In this document: positions 1 to 12,164 of the stretch, piece by piece | Layout of the letters: every line of letters begins with the position of its first letter | How positions within the stretch are numbered: the first letter of the stretch is position 1 | Translations under genes and position numbers: made by a program | Assembly: GCF_019279795.1 (NCBI RefSeq) | Contig: NC_056732.1 | Span: forward strand, 1,640,153,257-1,640,217,256 | DNA from: Protopterus annectens | Lineage: Eukaryota; Chordata; Ceratodontiformes; Protopteridae | Direction: 5' to 3' | DNA: 64,000 bases | Notes under the pieces: generated by a model | The model's database searches: none | What the model saw: only the letters and a program-made list of their open reading frames with translations | Told to the model about the DNA's origin: nothing

Positions 1-174
1 TGTCTCAACATTGCATATTCTAGATAATCTTAAAAATTCACCATATGGCAAAGATTATAGAACATGGGGGGAGGGGATGACAACTAATAGCATGCAAGTA
101 ACTGTAACATACATGTAACTCCTGGAAGGTTTTGTACAGAGGCGCTAGAGAATAAAATACTTTTGGGTCTGAAC

Positions 175-815
175 CAATGGTCTTGATTGGCTCACAAACT
201 AGTCACACACTATCAAAGTGGGTGACTCCATATCAACCAGCAGCTCTGTCACCAGCGGGGTGCCACAAGCGTCAGTGCTGGGCCCCCAACTGTTTAGTAT
301 ATACTTTTCAGAAGTACAGGCCAAAACTAAGGGGTTGTGGCTGACCAAGTCTGAGGATGGTTGCAAACTAGGTACAATTATTGAATCCCCAAATGATGTC
401 AGTATACTTCAGAAGGGTCTTACACAGACCAACGACTGATGTCTTAGTTACAGTCACAAACTGAATGCAAAGAAATACATTATAATTCTCTTCAGTAAAA
501 ACAATGTCCCTTCACACTATCAAATTAACAACAAATACCCTATGTACCTATGAAGTAGTAAGAGATCTGTGATCACAAGTTGACTGTGACCTTAACTTCA
601 ACCACCATGTGTCTACTGTAGTAAGGAAGACTTTTTATGTAGCACACTTGATTAGCAAAGGCATTGCGTCTAGAGCAAAGGAGGTGATAACGCCTCTATA
701 CTCGTCACTAATCAGGTCCAAATTGGGTATAACACCCCTTTCAGCATGTACCATACAAAGCACCCTCAACATTTGGAGACACCTCAGAGTTTTCTAACTA
801 AGATGATCAAGGGAT
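175..815 (+). pseudogene. CR1-like LINE ORF2 fragment (RT C-terminal part)
   Basis: This is the C-terminal half of a CR1-like reverse transcriptase. It contains GVPQASVLGPQLF and IYFSEVQAK, which match the better-preserved copies at 1061-1492 and 41072-42466. The catalytic FADD box has become SEDG (about position 347), so the copy cannot polymerise. Reading frames are broken near 440 and 600, and a further piece (VVRKTFYVAHLISKG, 610-665) follows. It stops abruptly near 815, where a second CR1 fragment starts at an earlier RT position, so the junction is between two insertions or marks an internal rearrangement. The 5' part lies outside the window or was never copied. Confidence 0.8.
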
Positions 816-819
816 GACT

Positions 820-2385
820 CTGGAATTATTATTTAACTGTAGCCTCCAAATAGGCTTCATGCCTCATGAATGGAGAAAAGCAACAGTCATCCCTCTGCAC
901 AAATGTTGACCATCTACAGACCCTGGAAAATACAGACCCGTAAGTCTCACTTGTCTTATAAGTAAAGCCATGGGATAATTATCATGGAGATGATCAATAG
1001 AGATACAGTAAACCACCAGACACTGGAGCCAACTCAGTTTGGTTTCGTCAAGGGCAGATCATGTCTACTCTACTTGGTGACCTCTTTGAGAAGTTCACCA
1101 AAGCAATGGATGAGGGCAAAATCGTTCACACTGCCTACCTTGACCTGGCCCAGCCATTTGACACAATACCCCACTTGAGCATTGTTGACAAACTCAAGAG
1201 ATTAGGTATAAACCCATATGTCACCCAGTGGATAGCCAACTGGCTCACAGACAGGACCCAGGAAGTTAGAATTGGGGAGTCCACATCTAAAAAGAGGCCA
1301 GTCACAAATGGAGTCCCTCAGAGATCAGTCCTTGGACCCCTCCTTTTTGGCATTTACTTCTCTGAAGTCAAGGCCATTGTCAGTGGTTTCTGGATGACTA
1401 AATTTGTAGATGATTGCAAATTAGGAGCTGTCACTGAATCTCACACTGGCACAAATGTTCTCAAGGAGGGGCTGACACAGACAAACAACTAGTGTTAGAG
1501 TCATGGACTAAAACTAAAAGCCAGGAAATGCATAATAGTATCCTTTGGGAAGTCATCCATAACTGCTAACTATCATATTGACAACACACCCCTTAGAGCT
1601 GACCCAGTTGTCAGGGACTTAAGGACACACATAGATAGTAATCCAGCCTTTGATCATCACGTGTCTACAGTGGTGAGGGAATCATTCTATGTTCCACAAC
1701 TTATAAACAACGATATGGCATCTAAGTCCAAGAAAGTCATTGTTTCACTCACTGTATTCTGCATTCATCAGACCTATCATTGAGTACAATGCCCCTTTTG
1801 GTATGTACCTAACCAGGCATATCCAACAACTGGAACATTCACAGAGGTTCCTCACTAAGAGAATACAGGGTGTAAATAGTATGTTCTATGCAGACCACCT
1901 CAAGGCCCTATCCCTGTATGCTGTCTCCTACAGGCTTTTGAGAGGAGATCGATGCCTGGCATACAGGGCATTATCAGTCCCCATTCTGATGGACCTCCTG
2001 CATATCCACAAAACAAACAATACCAGAGTTACCCATTCTAAAGACTTAAACCTTGCCTGTGATTTAAATAGGACCTACTGAAGAGATAGGTATGCATCCC
2101 AGGGACTACCCCATCTATGCAGCAGGCTCCCCATTCATGTGAAGGAGATTTCCTCACTAATCCAATTCAAGTGCAATTTGGACATTTGGATGGAAAACTG
2201 GAAATTCATCCCTGGTTTGGCACCTATGTCTCTGATGCAAACAGGTAACCTGTAAATGGTTCACCTCCCAGGCCCACGCTTACATTTATCAAGGGTATCA
2301 GAACTTGTCAGAGATTTGGGATGCATGGCTAGGGTTAAAAAGGCCCTTGTGGTTGTTAGCCTAGTAAACACCTATGAACCTATGC
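820..2385 (+). pseudogene. CR1-like LINE fragment, RT to 3' end
   Basis: This 5'-truncated CR1-like copy begins inside the RT fingers (FMPHEWRKATVIPLHK, about 850-900) and continues through QFGFVKGRSCL, AYLDLAQPFDTIPH and GVPQRSVLGPLLFGIYF. The catalytic box FVDD is near 1399. The C-terminal part (NAPFGMYLTRHIQQLEHSQ, 1785-1840) and the 3' UTR follow. It ends in the family's signature, AGCCTAGTAAACACC then CTATGAACCTATG, at about 2355-2385. The longest open stretch is 1061-1492; frames change near 1060, 1490 and 1740. A second frame covers 984-1178, so at least one indel separates QFGFVKGRS from the next motif. Both catalytic aspartates are present, but the ORF is dead. Confidence 0.85.
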
Positions 2386-2395
2386 ACTCCAGCAC

Positions 2396-2885
2396 ATACC
2401 TTACACAGACCAACTAAAGTCCTTGTCACTATACGTAGTATCATGTAGACTATTTAGGGGAGACTTATGCCTGGTTTATAGAGCAATTTCTGACCCAAAC
2501 CTAATGAATTTGCTGCACATCCATAAATCAAATGGGACTATAGCTACCCATTCCAGGGACCTAAATATACCCTGCGACTTGAATTGGACATGCTGGAGGG
2601 ACAGATCTATCTCCCAGTGACTGATGCATCTTTGGAATTGGCAACCAATTCATGTGAAGCAACAGCACCTCTAAGAATACTGCTCAAAAGCAGCTTGGAC
2701 GAGTGAATGGGGCAACTTAAATTCTTACCAGGGATAGTGTCCACACCCTTCCTGGACATGGGCAGTCATTAATAAATACAATCCCAGGTATTGACTAGAG
2801 TATCTATGGTATTACATTGGGATGAAATGGCTAGGCTTGAAATGACCTCTTGGTCGATAGCCTTGTAACCTGCTATGATACTATG
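2396..2885 (+). pseudogene. CR1-like LINE 3' fragment
   Basis: This is a short C-terminal and 3' UTR fragment of the same family, with RLFRGDLCLVYRAISDPNL and HSRDLNIPCDLNWTCWRD (2423-2610). It is homologous to 1920-2085 in the preceding copy. The tail near 2835-2885 is a diverged form of the CR1 3' end (CTTGTAACCTGCTATGATAC). It sits directly behind the preceding copy's tail, so it is either an independent insertion at a tail-like target or a partial tandem copy. Confidence 0.75.
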
Positions 2886-2887
2886 AT

Positions 2888-3861
2888 CCTCTGTACAAGG
2901 ACTCAATGACTCAAGTATGAACAATGTTCGGCCTCACCACAGAGGAGTTCCAAGTGGGAGTGGGTGTATACCAGTGCTCATGTTTGAGCCCACTGCTGTT
3001 CATACTGGTGATGGAATACATTAGCAAACTGGTTTGAAAAGACAGATCAATAATGTTGCTGTTTGCAGATGATGTGGCATTACAGCCAGACTCTGAGCAA
3101 GAACTTTAGCAAAGGATAGAGGAATGGGTAATGCACAACTGAAGGCACATGGGAGGAAACTAAGCACATATAAGATAGTGATAATGGTAGCAAATTGAGG
3201 AAATCAGAAGAAGCTGCCAGTTCAGATAGAAGGGAAGAGAGTGGAACAGGTAAAGAGCTTCAAGTGTCTGGGAGGGGTAGTTGAGGAGAAGGGTAGTCTG
3301 AATGAAGAGGTCAAAGCTAGAATCAGAGAGGCTGCAGCCAATTGGCATTGAGTCTCAGTTGTAGTATATGACAGAAGAATGCCAAAGAATCTGTAAAGTA
3401 AGGTGTACAAAATGTGGTGTGACCAGTACTACTGTATGGTACAGAAACCTGGGCAGTAAAGGCAGAGTAGATGAAGAAGCTAGAAGTGATGGAAATGAAG
3501 TGCCTGAGAAGGGTGGTAGGATGCACACTGTGGAACAGACAAAGAAATGAGAACATAAGAGCAGTAGACAAAGTAGCTTCAATTGCAGAAAAGATCAAAG
3601 AGAATTGATTACTGTGGTTCGGACACATGCAGAAAAGCAGAAGACAATCTGGTGAAGAAGATTTTGGACAGACAGGAAGAAGGTAAGAGTAAATGAAGAC
3701 ATCAAGCAGAGATGGATGGATTGTGTGAAAGAAGATCTGTGACATTAAGGCATGAGTGTCAAAGAAGGCAGGAGTGTGACACTGAAATGAGGGAGATGGT
3801 TAATACCATACCCCGACCCCATGTAGAAAATGAGAAATAAAAGGGGCTGATGATGATGAAA
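2888..3861 (+). pseudogene. RTE-like LINE 3' fragment with GAT tail (copy 1)
   Basis: This is a decayed RT C-terminal region of an RTE-like LINE. It has CLSPLLFILVMEYIS (2973-3017), the catalytic box LLFADDVAL (3054-3080), then VKSFKCLGGVVEEKG and a C-terminal block resembling GAETWAVKA, VGCTLWDRQRNE and WFGHMQK spread over several frames up to about 3650. The 3' end reads CCCGACCCCATGTAG, AAATAAAAGGGGC and a short GATGATGATGA tail at about 3848-3858, which is typical of RTE elements that end in a GAT repeat. A second copy lies at 18325-19850. It is 5'-truncated inside the RT domain. Confidence 0.75.
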
Positions 3862-5639
3862 TAACATTTTTCCAGACTCTCACAACTCTCATCTAAAAGC
3901 ATCTGTGATCTCCCAGGATACAAACCGAGTTCTGAACTGTACATTTTTGCTTGATCCTCATCTAACAGCATTCTTCAACTAAATACTTTAATCTAAACTG
4001 TCAGGCAAGGGTATTCTGTTTTTGAAGTTTCCTTCAGAATTGCAATATACCATAATGCCAGTCACTGGTTCAGCTTTTGTCTGGGTCTACTTATACCAGC
4101 TAACTATCTTGACCCTGACCTTGATATTTGAATTACTCCAGAATGATGCTTTCTTGTCATCCCTAGCATGCCTATCGTGTACCCTTTCCACATATTCTCA
4201 ATTGTTTTCTTTCATATATGGGAATCATTTCTAGCAGATGGGGAGCAACAATCATTTAAAGATTTGCTGGCCCAGCCAAAACCTGTCTTTGAAAATTCTT
4301 TCCCCTCCTTCCCCTAGAGATCACACTATTCCCTTTTCATGATTAACAAAGACTGAACTTGGCTGGAGTCTACTATTCTCTGACATCTGACAATTCAGCT
4401 GAGGCCGTTTGACCAGACCAATTATCCTATACATATGAATTCTACCAGCTTTGCCTTTCCAAATAAAAGATTCACAAAAAAATAATATTCCTGTCCCATA
4501 GATCAACATCTACCATGAAATGTATGACTGAACATAAAAATTTTGTTAGCTTTATCACTTAAAAATATTTATTCTACCTGTAAATTAATTAATTTTCCCC
4601 TGTCCACATATTCAGTGGTCATTCAATGAAATGAAAATATTAAAATAATGAAGGGCTGACCATTTTCTCCTAGGTTTCAAAAAATTTATGGTCAAGGCAC
4701 TTCAGCGGTATTGCCTAGTGAACTTATTTTGCTGCTCCCTCCATATTCACACACTAGGTTGCACCAAATCATTCTTATTTTACTTCAAAATTGAACATTT
4801 CCTAAAAATGTTCAAATCCCCTGGTCTTTCAGAAGAACTGCATCTAGCATATTCTCTAAACGTTGAGGCTTAAAATCCTTTATCAACATGAATAATCAAA
4901 AGATAAAAGGGCACCCTTTCCTAGTAATCCATTCCACTTCTCTTTTTGGTATACTACCAGAGTCTTAACATGTGACATCCATTATATTCTTTACCCTGCT
5001 TTAAAGTGGGGAGGTTTGGTAATTTCTTCCACAGTATGAAAAATGAAACCCACTCTGCCGAATCAAACACCTTTTAATGTTGAAAATACATTGGCCCACA
5101 GTTATTTTGACATGCTGTCATTTTCCTTCTAAAATATGCCTAGTAACCACCAGTCACCTCAGTAGTTCTAACTTAAGCAAATCCTCTCTATCTCCTCTCT
5201 GTAATCCCTGCCATTTCATGGCTACATGTAGTAAAACTGTGGTATTCACTTACAATAATGCAGGCAAATTTCCCCCTGCCTTGGTCCATTGAAAATCTGT
5301 TAACTTCTCTGCCAGGTTTGAGCCTACATTTTTGTAAAATTCTACCAGACAAACATCTTCCTTGTGAGCAACCTAAATTCCAGTATTAATAGCTAGAATA
5401 AAATATCTTAATGATATTTTCCATCCATGAAGACTTTCTTGGTTTGGCTAAGCCTTTTTCTTATCAAACAATCTTACCTGTAGACATGGACTTTCCTCCT
5501 GATTCCTCCTAGCTTAGACTTGGAAAGGACATGATAAAAAATTAGCATTATGCCCTCTTTGTGAAAAATATGTTACTGTCACTAATCTCCAGTTTAGTTA
5601 TCAGCAGTTATTTTCATTTCACCTTTATCTTTAGTGCAT
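3862..5639. other. AT-rich sequence without recognised genes
   Basis: Only short open frames (60-71 codons) with no recognisable motif occur here, and their composition follows the AT-rich background. No tail, terminal repeat or RNA gene is visible to me; anything here is an unrecognised old repeat or unique intergenic DNA. Confidence 0.5.
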
Positions 5640-5805
5640 GCAAGTAAGTTTCCTTACCTCTAGTTATGGAGCTTTTATTCCCTGGGCCTCCAGTGAAAAT
5701 GGGTCTTGCATGCCCCACTCAGTCAATCCCAATAGACAAATACAATAACTGTCTAACTAACTAACTGTCTAACTAACTAACTAACTAACTAACTAACTGA
5801 GTAGT
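5640..5805 (+). mobile_element. L2-like LINE 3' end with CTAA tail
   Basis: The segment around 5666-5720 (TGGAGCTTTTATTCCCTGGG, then CAGTGAAAATGGG) matches the 3' UTR of the L2-like LINE found complete with coding sequence at 37691-39972 and 58045-59205. It is followed by a microsatellite tail of CTAA repeats (about 5748-5800). Related copies carry ATTT or AAAT tails, so the tetranucleotide tail varies between copies. Confidence 0.7.
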
Positions 5806-6584
5806 TGTTAGTGAATGAACCCCATTCTACAATAATAGATTCAAGCTCCCCTGTAATGGTTTTAATTTTCCCCTGATGTTCCCCTGAAAAAGAAAATTCC
5901 ATTATGAGCCTCATCCACATATTTAATCCATCAGCTTTGCAAATTTTACAGGTCCTTCCCTAACCTCTATGCTGTTTTCTTTATTCCAAAAGCCTTTGTT
6001 GGACAACAATCTGCACAATGTGGATTTTATTGTATCTTACCATAAATGTTTAACTATCCCCTACATTATTTGTGTGCGTTGAACTGTACCACGTGGAAAA
6101 GCAGCCAAAATGTGTACCCTTTCTTCTCTTTGCCAGATCCATTGATACCACTGTCAAACCCCTTTGCTATGGCATTGATGGCTAACATTTAAATTATATG
6201 TAGTCCAATGAGTGGATGGAAAGGCTGTTTTCAGCAATCCATATCTTTCCTTCCCTAAAACCAGATTCCTGCCAAAAAATTTAATCAAGGAAATGTTTGC
6301 ATTTATTTTCTTGTAAGAAAAAAACTCTCACATTCCTGATTGTCTAAATTAGCCTTTATTGCTCTTGTTTCAAGACTCTTAATTTTGGTGTGCATCTCCT
6401 TTTCTGCAAACTACTATGCACTTCTTCAGCAACTGTTACATTAACATCACCACCTTCTCTAACCCCTTCTAATGATGCCTCATCTCATTATGTGAAAATA
6501 TCCCAGAAACTCCCCACTGTTAAAATTTGGTCCATATATGCATTCAGTTATCCAAAGCTAGTCTGAAATTCAAATGTATGCGCA
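5806..6584. other. No recognised feature
   Basis: AT-rich sequence between the L2-like tail and the CA tract; I see no coding motif or repeat unit. Confidence 0.5.
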
Positions 6585-6589
6585 TGCAT

Positions 6590-6678
<89 letters not shown>
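6585..6678. repeat. CA dinucleotide microsatellite
   Basis: A nearly pure CA tract of about 39 units starts at 6600, preceded by an imperfect CACACGCGCG lead-in. The open frame of repeated His-Thr through it is an artefact. Confidence 0.98.
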
Positions 6679-6679
<1 letters not shown>

Positions 6680-7057
6680 TGTCTACCATCTTCTATCCTG
6701 GCTTTCACTGAATAGTCTAAAAAGTGGCTTTTAAGTTCCCCTTTTATTCAGGTAAAGAACACCCTCCCCCCAAATTCCATCTAGTTATAGCCATCCTGCT
6801 ATCCCTTTCTATACATTTCTCTATCTGCTTTTACCCCCTATTCTCCTTCCAGGATGGACATTCCCCTGTCCTTTGACACACAAATTCTCAGTAATATGGG
6901 TTACAGAGATGCCGGAACTGAACACTATCCCAACCATGTCTAGTATGTATTACCACCTGCCCTCACTGTAAAAGCTCTGCCCTACAGCTTCCCATGGGTT
7001 CACTTTGAATGTGCTCTTCCATTATGTAACACATGAAAATCCTTTCAACCTGTCATC
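6679..7057. other. No recognised feature
   Basis: Unassigned sequence between the CA tract and the family 1 repeat. Confidence 0.5.
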
Positions 7058-7498
7058 TTAACTCATTCACTCGAATGAGTGCACTGCAACTTCCAGTGGG
7101 TAGAGCCTAAACCTTTTGACAAAATTAAATTATGCCCCCACATTTCAAACAAATGTTTATATCTCCATAGGGATTATGAAAAAAACATGAATGGCAAACT
7201 CTTCAGCACAAACTATTTTTATAGTGGCAGTATTCTTTAGGTGCTAGGTCTTAAACCAAATTTTATAAGCCACAGGAAACTTAGTAACTATTACATTTGT
7301 ACTATTTTGTAAACAACTTACAATATCTCAGTAACCACTCAAGTTGCACAAACACTATCAGCAGCATGGTATTTGTCTAGCTGAGAGTGTTCATATGAAG
7401 CTAAGAGTTCTGTCTTGGTTACTTGGTTGTTGAGATATTTAGAAAAATGTTAAAATTATAGCTATATAAATTAATATCCATTTACCTGTACTAGACAG
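7058..7498 (+). repeat. Dispersed repeat family 1, left half (interrupted copy)
   Basis: About 440 bp here align with 36031-36501: shared blocks include TTAACTCATT at the start, CAAACTCTTCAGCACAAAC, and AGATATTTAGAAAAAT near the right side. The alignment stops exactly at CTAGACAG and resumes at 12266, so this is the left half of one repeat split by the RLE LINE. No coding capacity or terminal repeats are apparent; the family is unclassified. Confidence 0.8.
7494..7498 (+). repeat. Target-site duplication, left (GACAG)
   Basis: GACAG before the RLE LINE is repeated at 12266-12270, while the unoccupied family 1 copy has it once at 36497-36501. Five bases alone would be weak evidence; the support comes from the empty paralogue. 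Confidence 0.65.
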
Positions 7499-8453
7499 AT
7501 GGATGGAGAGATAAAAGGGGTCCGGATGGAGAGATGAAAGGGGGTCCAAATGGAGAGATGAAAAGTCAGCAAGCAAAGGAGTGTAGTAGTGCTGACGTTT
7601 AACTCATTCTCAAGTCTTGGTGAGTACCTTCGCGAGGTGGACCCTGTTTCTCACAAAATCTCACCAAGGCGACACTGATATATAGACTGTATTTATATAG
7701 CATATATAATGGACAGAAGTAAATCAAAAATAAAAAAAGATCGCTGGGTGAACAAGACCCAGGATAAAAAAATGTCCAATCCTTGTAGGTGCACTGGTGC
7801 CAGGACTGGAAAAAAATGACAGTGTAGAATCCTCAAAATACAGAAACAATCCTACAATGGGGCCCGGCCAGGCTCAGGGGGAGGATGCCCCCCCCCCCCA
7901 TTGTAGAAGGAAGTAGTAGTCCACATAAATGACAAAAATTGATTGGCCAAAGAAGAGCCATAAAGATGACAGAGTGGACTATTGAGGATAAAAAAGAAAA
8001 GATGTATTATTATTATTATGTGAAAAGCCCAGAATTTCTAGGCACAAGATATATACAAAACGATTAAGAGAGAAATTAGAGGAAAGAAAAATACTCCCAC
8101 AGGAAAAACTGTCACAAGCTTAAATAAAAATTTGCTTTCATTAATACAACAGATTTTTGAAAAACAGTATATAGATCAAGAAACTTTGATTTCTTTGGAA
8201 AAAGAAGTCTCTGAGGAAGTGAGAAAATATAAACAAAACAAAACCTAGAGGTATTTGAAAAATATAAAAAAGAAATATGGACATGGGAAAGAAAGAGAAA
8301 TTTGATATGGTACAATATTTATGCAAAGGAGAAAGCCAACTAATATACAGAAGGCAGTTTCAAAGATATTCGAAGAAAAATGCAGGCAAAGGGATCTAGA
8401 TTTAATGTAGAAAAGACAATTAGTAAAGTAGAAGTTAAATAGAAGTTGAAGTT

Positions 8454-9770
8454 ATGGAGTGCCTGCGAAGTGAAGGATTTAATGTAGAAGGTCTAACACA
8501 GACTACATCACAACATGATGGAGTGAGTCCCCATAATAAGGAAAAGCAAGAAGATCAGGAGACATGTGAAGAAAAAATATGGACAGGGGAAAGGAAAAGA
8601 GATTTAATATGGTGTAATATTTATGCAAAGGAGAAAGCAAAACTAACCAATACAAAAAGAGCAGCACCAAAGATATTTGAAGAAAAATATAGGCAAAGGA
8701 ATCCGGATATGGAAAACTTTACAATACAAAAAATAAGAAGACTAAGAGGAAAAGTAGAACAAGAGATTTGTAATGGAAAAGTCAAAGAAATAGAAACTGA
8801 GGTAATGGAACAGCTGCAAAGAGAAAGATTAAGTATAGAACATCAAATTCAGAAAGCACAACAGGATAGAGCAATGGATATCCAAATTAAGGGGGAAACA
8901 AGTGGAACAGGAAGCAACAGGTCAGGTGCCATATCAAGATATTTTGGAGCCTTCCACAGGAAACCAGTATAAACTTTCACTTGAAGCTAGACAGGAGGGA
9001 AAGGAACAGGAAACTGTGGAAACTCTGATGCAGTCAATGTTGAGGAGTGATAGGCCAGTGAGTTCCCATATGACAAAACAACAGATGACACAGGATGAAA
9101 TTGAAGAGAATGTGCCATAAGAAGATGCTATAGAACTTTCTGTAGAATCCCCGCAGGAAATGGAAAACAAGGGATGTGCCCTCAGTATTGAAGAAAAGGA
9201 GTTAAGAGAAGAGTTGCTTGATTTAATAGACAAAGACAGATGTATAAGGTCAATGAGAGAAATATATTGCAGAAGGTTAATAAAACCCCAAAAGTTAGAA
9301 ACTTGATAAAACAAATGAACACAGTAATTACCACTGTCCATAGAGACCAATGCAATATAACAGAAGTAAACAGAATATATTACTGTGCTGCTAAATTAAT
9401 AACTGATAAAATTCTACCACAAGAACATAGGGTAGTGAGGGAAAGGGGGGGGGCGAAAGCGAATACCATCACGGAAATATCGAAAAAAGAAAATTATAAA
9501 GTAGCTAAGACAAGAAGTGTCATTGTTAGAATATTATAGAAGAGGGAACAGATCAACAAAAATATTAAGAAAGATGTGATAAAAGCAATGTGCAGTATTA
9601 GAATAGACCAGGATCTATTATGCCCTATTGGAGATAACAAACTAAAACTTTCAAAACAGGCAGAAAGACTCAGAAGATATGAAGAGAAATATAAGGGAAA
9701 AGCACAAAATACGCAATTTACTGATGACCCAAAAACGTTTTATAGAGAATTAGGAAATAAGGTAAATTGA
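8454..9770 (+). pseudogene. RLE LINE N-terminal region of the ORF
   Basis: Consecutive open pieces in different frames (8454-8972, 8902-9120, 9240-9539, 9576-9770) form the region before the RT. It is Lys/Glu/Gln-rich with likely coiled-coil character (KIRRLRGKVEQEICNGKVKE). Two blocks are characteristic of this LINE group: TEVNRIYYCAAKLITDKI (9365-9415) and KLSKQAERLRRYEEKYKG followed by TFYRELG (9640-9760). Frame changes near 8930, 9120-9240 and 9540 mark indels or nonsense changes. No N-terminal zinc finger can be recognised, so either the 5' coding part is too decayed or it was never present. Confidence 0.7.
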
Positions 9771-10860
9771 TAGACCGCCAAAAAAAGAGGAAGTAGATAC
9801 ATTTTGAAGAAGTATCTATGAAGATCCTGTGGAACATAACAAAGATGCTAAATGGATAGAAGAAGTAAAATAAAGAATACAAAGTTTAAAGGTACAGGAT
9901 ATGAAATGGGATGAAATAACAGCCAGAGAGATTGAAACAAAGTTGAGAAAAGCCTCTAATTGGAAAACCCCAGACCCAGATGCAGAACCTAACTTTTGGC
10001 TTAAAGTATTAACTTCTTTACATAAGGATCTAGCCAAGAGTAAGAACTATTTATATGCACACCCCAAACAGACACCGCACTGGTTAACAACAGGAAAAAC
10101 AATGCTCTTACTTAAGAGTGAACCTGCAAACTACCCTAAAAATTATAGACCAATAATTTGTCTTCCAACAACTTATAAACTATACAAGGGGATTGACATG
10201 GACATGGAACAAAGGGTCGTTTGTTGTTAAATAAAGTTATAGTGGAGAACTGTAAGGAAGGGAATAATCTATGTATGGCATGGATTGACTATAAAAAGCA
10301 TTTGATTGTATCCCACATTCATGGATAAAAGAGTGCTTAAAAATGTATAAGGTACATCCTACACTGATTGATTACATTACAGTAACCATGAAACAGTAGC
10401 AGACCACTTTGCAATTAAGCCATGATAAAGGACAGATTACTATCCCAGGGATAAAAATCCAAAGGGGGATATTCCAGGGTGACTCCCTGTCACTGTTACT
10501 ATTTTGCCTTGCCATTAATCCATTAAGATTTTTACTTTACAGGTTAGGTCATGGCTATAATTTGGCTTCTATAAAACAACAAGGTATAATAACTTTTCAT
10601 CTTCTCTTTGTCAATGATTTAAAATTGTATAGCTAATCAGATGAGGAATTGAAAGCACAGCTACAGGTTGTCAAAACTTTTTCAGATGATATTGGAATGT
10701 CATTTATAAATGTGCAAAAGCAGCCTTTAGAAAAGGAAAATTGCAGCACCGGGAAAATATCAGTTTGGGACAAGAATGTGATATAAAAGAACTTGAGCAA
10801 GAGGGGGTGTATAAATACTTGATAATTGATGAAGGATCTGCAATAAAATACGAACAAATG
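9771..10860 (+). pseudogene. RLE LINE reverse transcriptase domain
   Basis: RT blocks appear in order: NWKTPDPDAEPNFW (about 9957-9998), the stretch around YPKNYRPIICLPTTYKL (10132-10185), a block IDYKK that must shift frame to read AFDCIPHSWI (10285-10330, consistent with one lost A in an A run), IQRGIFQGDSLSLLLFCLA (10460-10520) and LLFVNDLKLYS (10601-10633). In active relatives the catalytic box carries two adjacent aspartates; here codon 10613-10615 is AAT, giving FVND. This asparagine alone would abolish polymerisation. Stops at 10228-10230 and 10634-10636 confirm decay. Confidence 0.85.
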
Positions 10861-10917
10861 TGAATAAAGCTTAGTAAGGAGTACTTTAAAAGACTTAAAT
10901 TAATCCTGAAAACAGCA

Positions 10918-11772
10918 TTGACACCTAGGAACAAGATCCAAGCTATAAATCAATTGGCTCTTCCTGTCCTAACTTATAGTTTTGTAGTGATTGACTGGCC
11001 CCAAAAAGTGTTGGATAGATTGGATATTAAAACAAGAAGGATGATTCATGCTCATCGAATGATTTATAAAAATCAGTGTATACCAAGATTATATATTCCC
11101 CGTTATGAAGGAGGGATGGGCCTCCTTGAAATTGATTACATGCATAGATCTGCAGTCATGGGACTCCACATATATCTACTGACCTCACAAGATCCAAATG
11201 TGGTGAAAGTTTTAAAACATGAGGAGAATAAATCTAAGATGACATCTCTGCTTAATTTAGCATATTGCCATCAAGCAGGAATGGAAATAAAACCAGAAGT
11301 GGATAAAAATCAGGCAGCAACTGAATGCGCTAAAAAACAAAAGAAAGAATATAAGGTGAAGGATCAGATAAGAAGGCAAGAAATGTGGAAAAAACATAAA
11401 TATAGTTGCAAATATAGAAAACTTCTGGAAGAGCCTCACATTGATCAAGAACGAATGCAGGAATGGTTAAGGAGAGGTGAATTTACATCAAGAAATGAAA
11501 GGTTAATATTGGCGGCCCAAGATAGTGGGCTACATACACGATGGTTTACTAAGTCTACTGAACATGTGGGAGAAATAGATATATGTAGGTTTTGTGGAAC
11601 CGCATTGGAAACAGTCACACATCGTATTGCTGGTTGTGACTCTCTTACGCAGAAGGACTGTATACTGAAAGGCATAATAATGTGGCGAGATTGTTGCACT
11701 GGAGATTGTGCAAACATTATGGTATTGAAGTGGCTGAAAAGCACTGGAAACATGAGACACAGAGAATCATAG
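10918..11772 (+). pseudogene. RLE LINE thumb/linker and CCHC zinc finger
   Basis: This is the longest open piece of the element (284 codons). It has LPVLTYSFVVIDW and LDIKTRRMIHAHRMIY, then YIPRYEGGMGLLEID (about 11086-11130), a block conserved between the RT and the finger in this LINE group. The zinc-binding motif CRFCGTALETVTHRIAGC (Cys-x2-Cys...His-x4-Cys) lies at about 11584-11638. Shortly after it the frame changes: the last part of this ORF is out of frame and the homologous protein continues in the overlapping frame from 11682. Confidence 0.85.
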
Positions 11773-12164
11773 AAAATGATGAAGTTTACATCACATGGGA
11801 TCACCCAATACCAACAGTCAAAAAGATAGATGCTAGAAAAATGGATATAGTTGTCCAAGAAAAGAGGATAAAAGTAGCATTGATCATTGAAATTGCCACA
11901 CCTAGTGACTACAGTGTCTTGCATACAGAGAGACACAAAGTCATAAAATACCTTGATCTGCAGGCAGAAATGAGAGCCATGTGGAAGAAAGATACCCAGA
12001 CAGTTCCAATAGTAGTAGGAGCAACTGGTCTTATAAAAAATAATTTACAGTCGTATTTAGATATGTTACCAATTCATGTAACACCATACGAATTGCAGGA
12101 GGAGTCATTACTGGGCACATTGCGGGTACTGCAAAGAGCACTTTTGGCTAACATCAAAGAGTGA
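11682..12164 (+). pseudogene. RLE LINE restriction-like endonuclease domain
   Basis: C-terminal PD-(D/E)xK-type nuclease, which nicks the target to prime reverse transcription in this LINE group. Visible blocks are LCKHYGIEV, IENDEVYITWDHPI, then RKMDIVVQEK (about 11830-11860) and ALIIEIATPSDYSV (11878-11920), followed by VPIVVGATGLI and a LLGTLRVLQRALL C terminus. Relatives have Lys-Pro-Asp at the active-site aspartate; here the proline is replaced by methionine but the aspartate remains, as does the glutamate of IIEIA. The domain is open for 160 codons to its natural stop, making it the best-preserved part of the element. Confidence 0.85.

Noticed and set aside
3323-3745. 140-codon minus-strand frame rich in Phe/Ser/Leu
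   Set aside because: It is antisense to the GAT-tailed RTE-like fragment; no motif of its own.
6527-6715. Open frame with a long run of alternating Thr-His
   Set aside because: It is translation of the CA microsatellite; the same holds for the Cys-Val frames at 13381-13671, 40178-40492 and 63772-63978.
11445-11936. 163-codon minus-strand frame
   Set aside because: It lies antisense to the RLE LINE CCHC and nuclease domains, which carry the recognisable motifs.
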